In this document: positions 6,610 to 11,696 of the stretch, piece after piece
Position numbering within the stretch: position 1 is the first letter of the stretch
Layout of the letters: the number at the start of each line of letters is the position of its first letter
From: an uncultured bacterium
GTDB taxonomy: Bacteria; Patescibacteria; Microgenomatia; Levybacterales; UBA12049
Length of the DNA: 12,594 nt
Direction: 5' to 3'
Assembly: GCA_946885425.1 (NCBI GenBank)
Contig: CAMPGJ010000021.1
Coordinates: 1 to 12,594 of the forward strand
Translations under genes and position numbers: made by a program
Notes under the pieces: model-generated
Told to the model about the DNA's origin: nothing
Database searches by the model: none
Seen by the model: only the letters and a program-made list of their open reading frames with translations

Positions 6610-6638
6610 ATTATAGCATCGGGGAAAACAAATGTTGA
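6610..6638 (-). promoter_or_regulatory. Extended -10 promoter for the GSP_synth ligase, leaderless start
   Basis: On the minus strand there is a -35-like TCAACA (6638-6633), 17 nt, then TGC-TATAAT with a perfect -10 at 6615-6610. The ligase ATG begins only 9 nt after the last -10 base, so the transcript should start at or within a few bases of the ATG. No Shine-Dalgarno could fit. Confidence 0.8.
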
Positions 6639-6647
6639 GTATGAACT

Positions 6648-6676
6648 TTGATCTTATAGCAATTTGATGGTATAAT
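6648..6676 (+). promoter_or_regulatory. Extended -10 promoter for rnpB
   Basis: TTGATC (6648-6653), a 17-nt spacer and TGG-TATAAT with a perfect -10 at 6671-6676. The predicted start near 6683 coincides with the beginning of the P1 helix of RNase P RNA. The -35 boxes of this and the divergent ligase promoter are 9 nt apart. Confidence 0.85.
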
Positions 6677-6681
6677 TACTT

Positions 6682-6998
6682 GTCCTAGGAAGAAGGACCG
6701 CTACGATGCATCTTATGGTGTGTTGAGGAAAGTCCAGACAACAGTATACAGGGGATGGAGCGTAAGCTCCGATGTGAAAGCACTGGTGTCTCAATTCTTT
6801 ACTCACGTGTGGAATTGGGAACAGGTCCTGATTTAACAGGGTTTGAGAGCAGCAGAGACGAGTGAGTGTGAAACGGGCAATCCTACCTGTTGCAACCTCC
6901 GACTGGTACGTTATTAGGCGTATACCCGAGTACCGAAGCGAGGGCATAGACAAATTGCGGTTGTGAAACAGAATCTGGCTTATTCTCTTCCTAGGGCT
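6682..6998 (+). ncRNA. rnpB: RNase P RNA (bacterial class A-like), compact
   Basis: This is the ribozyme that removes the 5' leader of pre-tRNAs. The signature GAGGAAAGTCC lies at 6725-6735. The 3' conserved blocks are visible as ATAGACAAATTGCGG and ACAGAATCTGGCTTAT (near 6946-6982), and TCCAGA/TCTGG gives the P4 pairing. P1 is a clear 10-bp helix, CCTAGGAAGA (6684-6693) with TCTTCCTAGG (6986-6995). At about 315 nt it is a little shorter than the E. coli RNA (377 nt), and peripheral helices appear reduced. The L15 GGU that binds tRNA CCA is not obvious by eye. A run of T follows P1. The predicted protein ORFs across this span are by-products. Confidence 0.95.
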
Positions 6999-7004
6999 CT
7001 TTTT
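6984..7004 (+). terminator. Likely rnpB termination: P1 strand followed by a T-run
   Basis: The 3' strand of P1 (6986-6995) is followed by GCTCTTTTT. The local hairpin is the long-range P1 helix, so termination could depend on the folded RNase P RNA or on another factor. No separate hairpin is seen here. Confidence 0.4.
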
Positions 7005-7005
7005 C

Positions 7006-7098
7006 GTTGCTAGCGACGTAGGAGCGCGGCAAACTCGTCAAAGATATGTAATAGACGAGATTGCTTCGTCGTTCATTCTTCACTCCTCGCAATGACGA
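7006..7098. repeat. Intergenic repeat pair downstream of rnpB
   Basis: Two repeat-like segments fill the spacer. The first (7006-7034) runs from GTTGC to GGCAAAC around a GC-rich core. The second (7057-7098) starts GAGATTGCTTCGTC and ends CCTCGCAATGACGAAG. In the second, ATTGC pairs with GCAAT and CTTCGTC with GACGAAG. The AATGAC end matches the elements at 131-155 and 5265-5292. No gene is seen in this 106-nt spacer. The hairpin may close the convergent transcripts of rnpB and the minus-strand operon. Confidence 0.6.
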
Positions 7099-7104
7099 AG
7101 AAAC

Positions 7105-7917
7105 TTAGGGTAGTGGTTGAGTTGATGAGTCTCCTTCTGGTGCATATTCATATTTATAGGTATCAGTTGCAAAACAAGCCGGATCATCTTTTTCGCAGGG
7201 AACAGGCTTTTTTTCTAGTTCACTAAAGGAGATAGTTCGAGTTTCCAGATCTATTTTTGTATTCCCTACAACACCTAGGATTTTCTCTTCTCCAGATTTT
7301 ATATTTTTTATTATTACACTAACAGGTAATGCTTCTGGTGGAGGAGCGCTCTTAACTATAGCAAACACTATATATTGATCCGGGATAAAATTTGTAATAT
7401 AAGCAATTCCACCGTTGTAGGGTGGCTCTCCTGTCCTAAGTTCATTCTCCCATAATTTTTTTGTGGTTAGTCTTTGCAGGTCAATTTGATATATATAATT
7501 TGTTGTGTCTGTTTTTCCACTGACGAAAGACATCGAAAGATACCGCTTATCATTGCTTAATTGGTAGTTCTCAATTCCGGGGTGGCCTTCAAAGGAAAAA
7601 AGTTTTTTAGGATTTTTTAATTCATCAAAATTTGCAAATTGGTTAGGATCTTTTTTGAGGTTATACGATCTTTCATAAAAAGTAAGATGACCTATCGAAC
7701 TGGACGGTTTTTTATGCTCAACTAATAAATCTGGATATCGATAAAAAAGAATATTAGCTTCTCCTTTTTGAGCAAGATAAAACATATTTTCTTGAGGAGC
7801 TGCTGTCTGTTTGTTGTTACTATTTTGCATAGTTTTCTGAAATGTTATAACCCCTACAGTAACTAGCATTATAAGGAAGAAAACTATGTAATGTATTTTT
7901 TTGTTAATTTTTCTCAT
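7105..7917 (-). CDS. Membrane-anchored protein of unknown function behind the multicopper oxidase
   Basis: A 270-aa protein I do not recognise. Residues 1-8 are basic (MRKINKKI) and about 9-27 form one hydrophobic segment, a signal anchor with the rest outside. The body has repeated beta-rich pieces of the kind seen in propeller or lipocalin-like folds (YLSMSFVSGKTDTTNYIYQIDLQRLTTKKLW; PVSVIIKNIKSGEEKILGVV), but four or more clear blades are not visible. Two cysteines, PCEKDDPACFA near 240-250, could form a disulfide. There is no metal-site motif. The start ATG lies 2 nt after the oxidase stop, so both are surely on one transcript and probably coupled in translation. It may be a partner or chaperone of the oxidase at the membrane; that is inference from position. 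Confidence 0.85.
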   Translation of the reverse strand: MRKINKKIHYIVFFLIMLVTVGVITFQKTMQNSNNKQTAAPQENMFYLAQKGEANILFYRYPDLLVEHKKPSSSIGHLTFYERSYNLKKDPNQFANFDELKNPKKLFSFEGHPGIENYQLSNDKRYLSMSFVSGKTDTTNYIYQIDLQRLTTKKLWENELRTGEPPYNGGIAYITNFIPDQYIVFAIVKSAPPPEALPVSVIIKNIKSGEEKILGVVGNTKIDLETRTISFSELEKKPVPCEKDDPACFATDTYKYEYAPEGDSSTQPLP

Positions 7918-7919
7918 AA

Positions 7920-9998
7920 TTAATGTGGATCATTTCCTGTTCCTGCTCCATGTTTATAAGGTGTATAAACATTTTCATATTTATTGAGCATCATCATGCC
8001 ATTTGCTGCATGTTGCAGTACATGGCAATGGAGCATCCAAATGCCTTCATTATCAGCAAGTATAGCGACTTCTGCAGTTTCTCCAGGTTTTACAACTACT
8101 GTATCCATGTGGATAGGGCTTCCAGTAACGGGTACACCATTGATTTTCAGGACTGTATAAAATTGTCCATGGATGTGCATAGGGTGTATCATGTTTGAAT
8201 TATTCACGTAGGTTATTTTGGTCAATTGTCCTTTCTTTACGATTATATCAGGGATATTTGGAAAGAGCTTGCCGTTAATACTCAAATCTGCCCCTAATGT
8301 AAGTGTATATTCCGCGTCAAAAGTTGATTTAGGAAGCCTAGGGTCATCTTTTTTGACACCGTAATTGAGATAACTAAACACAGGAAGTGTATTCAAATTT
8401 GGAACACTTGGCTCTGTGCCTTGTCCTATGGTGAAGTTTTGTAAATTTTCTAACTCCAGTAATTTGACACTGCCTGTAGCGGGCATAATAAATTCTAAAT
8501 CAACACGGTTTCCCATTGCAAATTCAATAAGTTGTGATGAAATTTGTTGTGGCTCATTTATCTTTTGTCCATCAAGTGAAAAGACTTTGAATGGTGCACC
8601 GACAAAGGCTACCCGCAAGAGCGTCCCTGAAAAATCTGATTCGCGTGCATTGATTAACCTGAGCCGGACTCTTTCGCCTGGTAGAGCACTTAGTTGGGTT
8701 GTCGTCGGGCTTTTTACGGTATTGTTGTACGTGATTGTATGATCTCTTTGGAAGTTATCTTTATCTGTGGGCACTCTCGGTTCGACAATAATTGCACCCA
8801 TTAAACCTTTTGGTACCTGTTGTTGCGAGTTCTGATGAGGGTGGTACCAATATGTTCCGCTATCGGGCACAATAAAGTCGTATTGGTATGATCCACCTGG
8901 AGGCACAGAATTCTGTGTAACACCAGATATACCGTCTTGTGAAGCAGCAACTCTAACCCCATGCCAGTGGATGGCTGTTGCTTCAGGCAGTTTATTTACA
9001 AAATTAATTCGCATGTGATCGCCCTGGACTACACGCCATTCTGGGCCGGGCGTTTTTCCTGTGCTAAGATCACTATTGAATGTCCATATGGTAGAGGAGC
9101 CGTTCAACGGTTCTGCAATAAGATCGAATTTTCTTAAGGCTTCTGTTCCTGGTATATATTTAAGATCGTCTATAGATATCATACCAGTCGGGGTAGGCGA
9201 TACTGGACAAGGAGAGTGGCTTGGTTCACTTGGAGGCACAGTGGGTGTAATTGCTTCGGTTGGCAATACTGTTGGTACATTTGTCGGGCCAGGCGTAGGC
9301 GTAAGGATAGGCACTGGTGTTGGTAATCCTCCACCACCTAAAATCTGTAGAATGAGTTGGATAAACTTTAGAATAAAATCAAAAAGACCATTATTTTTTT
9401 TCTTTCTTTTAGTATTTGCTTGCATATCATTATCATGGCCGTTGGTTATATGACTTTCTACATTTGGGTCACAAGGATCGGTTGTTGGGGTAGGTGTTAT
9501 AACGTATGGTTTTGTTGTTGGGGTAGGAGTCACAGGCTCAGATGTTGGTGTCGGACATGCTCCTAAGCAGGCGAAGGTTGGGCTTATATTCTGTGGAGGA
9601 GTTGGAGAAGGCGCTATTATAGATGTCGGAGCTGCGGTTACTATAATAGTTCCTGTCATATTAGGATGCACACTACAATGGTAATAGTAAGTTCCGGGTG
9701 TTGAAAAAGTTTTTGTGTAGGTTTGCCCTTTATTTAATAACGGAGAATCCCATGAATTTGATGTCCCTCCAGTGTCAGAGGTTGTGGTATGTATGTCTGT
9801 GTCATCATTTCTCCAGGTAATGCTTGTTCCTGCCTGAATAGTAATATTTTGTTGAGAAAATGCATTATTTTTTATTATTATAGTTGCTGTGCTTTGAGCA
9901 TTTGCAGTATGGCTACGTTTATCAATAAAGGGAATGGCCAGAAAAAGAAAAAGAAATAAGGTCAATGATAGTAATAATCTGGTAGAAATAAGATTCAT
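7920..9998 (-). CDS. Secreted cupredoxin-multicopper oxidase fusion
   Basis: Multicopper oxidases oxidise a substrate (phenols, Cu(I), Fe(II), Mn(II)) and reduce O2 to water. The 692 aa contain a signal peptide (1-34, ANA|QS), then a cupredoxin (about 37-120) with the type 1 ligands H70, C108, H111 and M114 in the amicyanin-like CxxHxxM spacing. A Thr/Pro-rich linker (about 120-280) follows, interrupted by KRKKK and a hydrophobic segment at 205-224. The oxidase body (about 285-692) has all four copper motifs: HWHG 344-347, HPH 386-388, HPMHIHG 605-611 and HCH 657-659 with H663 and M668. The site is complete, so it should be active. The cupredoxin could hand electrons to the oxidase. The start ATG lies close to its predicted transcription start without a Shine-Dalgarno. 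Substrate cannot be told from sequence. Confidence 0.93.
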   Translation of the reverse strand: MNLISTRLLLSLTLFLFLFLAIPFIDKRSHTANAQSTATIIIKNNAFSQQNITIQAGTSITWRNDDTDIHTTTSDTGGTSNSWDSPLLNKGQTYTKTFSTPGTYYYHCSVHPNMTGTIIVTAAPTSIIAPSPTPPQNISPTFACLGACPTPTSEPVTPTPTTKPYVITPTPTTDPCDPNVESHITNGHDNDMQANTKRKKKNNGLFDFILKFIQLILQILGGGGLPTPVPILTPTPGPTNVPTVLPTEAITPTVPPSEPSHSPCPVSPTPTGMISIDDLKYIPGTEALRKFDLIAEPLNGSSTIWTFNSDLSTGKTPGPEWRVVQGDHMRINFVNKLPEATAIHWHGVRVAASQDGISGVTQNSVPPGGSYQYDFIVPDSGTYWYHPHQNSQQQVPKGLMGAIIVEPRVPTDKDNFQRDHTITYNNTVKSPTTTQLSALPGERVRLRLINARESDFSGTLLRVAFVGAPFKVFSLDGQKINEPQQISSQLIEFAMGNRVDLEFIMPATGSVKLLELENLQNFTIGQGTEPSVPNLNTLPVFSYLNYGVKKDDPRLPKSTFDAEYTLTLGADLSINGKLFPNIPDIIVKKGQLTKITYVNNSNMIHPMHIHGQFYTVLKINGVPVTGSPIHMDTVVVKPGETAEVAILADNEGIWMLHCHVLQHAANGMMMLNKYENVYTPYKHGAGTGNDPH

Positions 9999-10010
9999 AG
10001 AATCTAAATC

Positions 10011-10089
10011 AGCATACTAAATATTACTAGTATGAGTCAATAATAAAGCAACAATTGTATTGACATACTAGTATTTCATTTGTTACTGT
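10011..10089. promoter_or_regulatory. Divergent promoter region with dyad operator
   Basis: TACTAGTATGAGTCAATA (10025-10042) and TATTGACATACTAGTA (10058-10073) form a near-perfect inverted repeat with a 2-nt difference. Each arm holds an 8-bp palindrome TACTAGTA (10025-10032 and 10066-10073) next to a -35 box. Leftward: TTGACT (10040-10035), 18 nt, TATGCT (10016-10011), with the oxidase ATG about 6 nt after the predicted start. Rightward: TTGACA (10060-10065), 18 nt, TG-T-TACTGT (-10 at 10084-10089), with the 394-aa gene ATG at 10117. The palindromes fall within both spacers, an ideal place for a repressor. I do not know the cognate regulator; none is encoded in the window. Confidence 0.7.
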
Positions 10090-10116
10090 TTAGTAAGTAA
10101 GTTTGATTATCAGGCT

Positions 10117-11301
10117 ATGCATGCTTTTAACGACAAAAGATTTGTAGGGTTTTCTCTCATTTTATTGCTTCTTGGCTTCTCTGTAATTGTTACTGCATCC
10201 CGACAAAGCCAGAGTGATAGGGCCAAAGCCTCACAAGGCCAACTACAAACATACACTGGTAGCGGAACCTCCGGGCGGAATCCTTCTCAAAGGACCAACA
10301 ATATACATGCAAATGCTATGATTCCTATCCCCAAGGTGGATACATATCCCATTCCTCCGTTGGAAAGGGAGGACATCCTTAATTACATTTTAGGTGGTAC
10401 CAAAGGTGGAACAGCTACTGCTGGCGTGCAGAATAGCACTTCTTATATGGTTCCTAATAGCAGAATGCCAACTGCGGGAGAGAATGAATATGATGCTTCT
10501 GTTGCATTAATATATTATTATCAGATAAAAGCGCATATTGCTTATACTGATGTCGTTTTCAACTTTGAAGATGGGGATAAGGTCAAAGATATTGTTGATA
10601 ATATTTCCAGTGGTAGTGCTGTTCAATTGCGGACGCCAGAGGCTGACACTTTATTAAAAGTGGCAGTTACATATAAGGGCGACCTTTGTGGATTTGGTGA
10701 ATATAATAATCCTGGGATGAAACAATTGATCCTAAAATGGGGCAGGCCGGATCTGGCTAATGAATTAGGAGTGGGAGAAACAGATATTGAGAGTATAGGA
10801 TTGGTAGCTCAGGCAATTGATGAAGAACCAGATCAGGAGAAGCGAAGAGAATGGTTAGCAGAAATATATGTCTTTTATGACAATATTAATCCTAGAAGTC
10901 CCAGTGGTGCAGTCCCTCAACTGCGTGAATATCAGTGTGCTATCGACATAAATGCGGATGGAACATTTGATAGGCTTGTTGACAACTATGTGAAGGGTAT
11001 TAAAACAACCAATCTTATAAATCCTACACCTGGTGGTTTGGGATATCCTCTTCTTGCCCCATTGGTAACAACTCCTGTCACGCCTACTTTTTCTCCACTT
11101 GGTGGTGGCTCACCTACAACAGCGGCAACACCTACACATGAACCAACAGATATACAAGATGAACCAACAGTAACACCTGTTGTAGTTGTAGCAACAGCTA
11201 CTCCGGCTCCACAAGCACCAGCGCCCGCAGATGGCGGATTATTAGGTTTAATTATACAGTTGATTCTCGGTTTAATTCTGGCGATATTCGGCTCGAGATA
11301 A
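10117..11301 (+). CDS. Secreted surface protein of unknown function with Thr/Pro linker and hydrophobic tail
   Basis: A 394-aa protein I do not recognise. Residues 10-27 (GFSLILLLLGFSVIVTA) are a signal peptide or anchor. About 30-120 is low-complexity and polar. About 120-305 looks globular, with two cysteines (C191, C274) that could pair and a loop DINADGTFD at 277-285 resembling the start of a calcium-binding DxNxDG loop, without the usual acidic residue at position 12. A Thr/Pro/Ala linker (about 308-372) leads to GG and a hydrophobic segment (375-391) ending FGSR, a tripartite tail like known C-terminal sorting signals. It diverges from the oxidase gene across a shared operator and shares its linker style and the IQLIL core, so both probably sit at the same cell surface. 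Confidence 0.85.
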   Translation: MHAFNDKRFVGFSLILLLLGFSVIVTASRQSQSDRAKASQGQLQTYTGSGTSGRNPSQRTNNIHANAMIPIPKVDTYPIPPLEREDILNYILGGTKGGTATAGVQNSTSYMVPNSRMPTAGENEYDASVALIYYYQIKAHIAYTDVVFNFEDGDKVKDIVDNISSGSAVQLRTPEADTLLKVAVTYKGDLCGFGEYNNPGMKQLILKWGRPDLANELGVGETDIESIGLVAQAIDEEPDQEKRREWLAEIYVFYDNINPRSPSGAVPQLREYQCAIDINADGTFDRLVDNYVKGIKTTNLINPTPGGLGYPLLAPLVTTPVTPTFSPLGGGSPTTAATPTHEPTDIQDEPTVTPVVVVATATPAPQAPAPADGGLLGLIIQLILGLILAIFGSR

Positions 11302-11315
11302 TTGCATTAGCTAAT

Positions 11316-11324
11316 TGATATAAG
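11316..11324 (+). promoter_or_regulatory. Possible extended -10 promoter of the His/Arg repeat gene
   Basis: TG-A-TATAAG lies 35 nt before the start codon, without a good -35 box. The 57-nt spacer after the 394-aa gene has no intrinsic terminator, so the repeat gene may instead, or also, be read from the 10060-10089 promoter. Confidence 0.4.
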
Positions 11325-11343
11325 AGTTGTATCTTATGCGAAA

Positions 11344-11352
11344 GGGGGTGAT
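11344..11352 (+). promoter_or_regulatory. Strong Shine-Dalgarno of the His/Arg repeat gene
   Basis: GGGGGTGAT ends 6 nt before the ATG at 11359. It parallels the hup ribosome binding site and decides both the start and the reading frame of this low-complexity gene. Confidence 0.8.
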
Positions 11353-11358
11353 TTAATT

Positions 11359-11571
11359 ATGGCAAGTTCAGGAAGTGGTTCAGGATCAGGTTCAGGACAC
11401 GGTGGTTCAGGACGCGGTGGTTCAGGACACGGTGGCTCAGGTCGCGGTGGCTCAGGACACGGTGGTTCAGGACGCGGTGGTTCAGGACACGGTGGTTCAG
11501 GTCGCGGTGGCTCAGGACACGGTGGAACAGGAGCAGGCGGCTCAGGACACGGTGGCGGCGGACGCGGTTAA
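11359..11571 (+). CDS. 70-aa Gly/Ser-rich repeat protein with alternating His and Arg
   Basis: I do not recognise a family. After MASSGSGSGSGS the protein is six units of ten residues on the pattern GSGHG-GSGRG. His and Arg alternate strictly in units 1-4, with Ala for Arg in unit 5 and a Gly for Ser in unit 6. It has 6 His and 5 Arg, no Cys, no acidic residue and no hydrophobic segment, so it should be disordered and basic. Third-position changes between units (GGT/GGC, GGA/GGT) are silent in this frame but not in the overlapping frame at 11375, which supports this frame. A strong Shine-Dalgarno and a terminator frame the gene. Metal or copper binding through His, or nucleic-acid binding through its GRGG motifs, are both possible. 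There is no export signal. Confidence 0.75.
   Translation: MASSGSGSGSGSGHGGSGRGGSGHGGSGRGGSGHGGSGRGGSGHGGSGRGGSGHGGTGAGGSGHGGGGRG
11389..11568 (+). repeat. Six tandem 30-bp units
   Basis: Exactly 180 nt, six units of 30 bp, each made of two similar 15-bp halves differing mainly by CAC versus CGC. Units 1-4 are nearly identical; 5 and 6 have diverged. The array is open in all three forward frames because it lacks stop codons. Confidence 0.9.
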
Positions 11572-11585
11572 TTTGCGTCTTAAGC

Positions 11586-11601
11586 GCGGACGATAATCCG
11601 C
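11586..11601 (+). other. Small hairpin after the His/Arg repeat gene
   Basis: GCGGA (11586-11590) and TCCGC (11597-11601) with a 6-nt loop, 15 nt after the stop codon. No T-run follows; it may protect the 3' end ahead of the real terminator at 11614. Confidence 0.5.
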
Positions 11602-11613
11602 AAAAGAAATTTC

Positions 11614-11651
11614 AACAAAAACCCGTACACACTAGTGAGCGGGTTTTTGTT
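11614..11651 (+). terminator. Intrinsic terminator of the 394-aa / His-Arg repeat transcript
   Basis: A 12-bp stem, AACAAAAACCCG (11614-11625) with CGGGTTTTTGTT (11640-11651), has a 14-nt loop and a T-rich end. The A-rich left arm also gives a T-run on the minus strand, so it can stop the helicase transcript coming from the right. Confidence 0.88.
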
Positions 11652-11696
11652 TGGAATTAATGGCAGACGAGGATGGCATTTTGATTTCATTGACTT

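Noticed and set aside
6654..6953. 99-aa minus-strand ORF
   Set aside because: It is antisense to the RNase P RNA, whose conserved blocks explain the sequence.
10945..10983. Dockerin or EF-hand in the 394-aa protein
   Set aside because: Only one DxNxDG loop start is present, the acidic residue at position 12 is missing and there is no second loop.
11389..11568. CRISPR-like array
   Set aside because: The 30-bp units are contiguous, without spacers, and in frame with a translated protein.
11375..11596. 73-aa ORF in a second frame of the 30-bp repeats (VQDTVVQDAV pattern)
   Set aside because: The repeats lack stops in all forward frames; changes between units are silent only in the Gly/Ser/His/Arg frame, which also has the Shine-Dalgarno.
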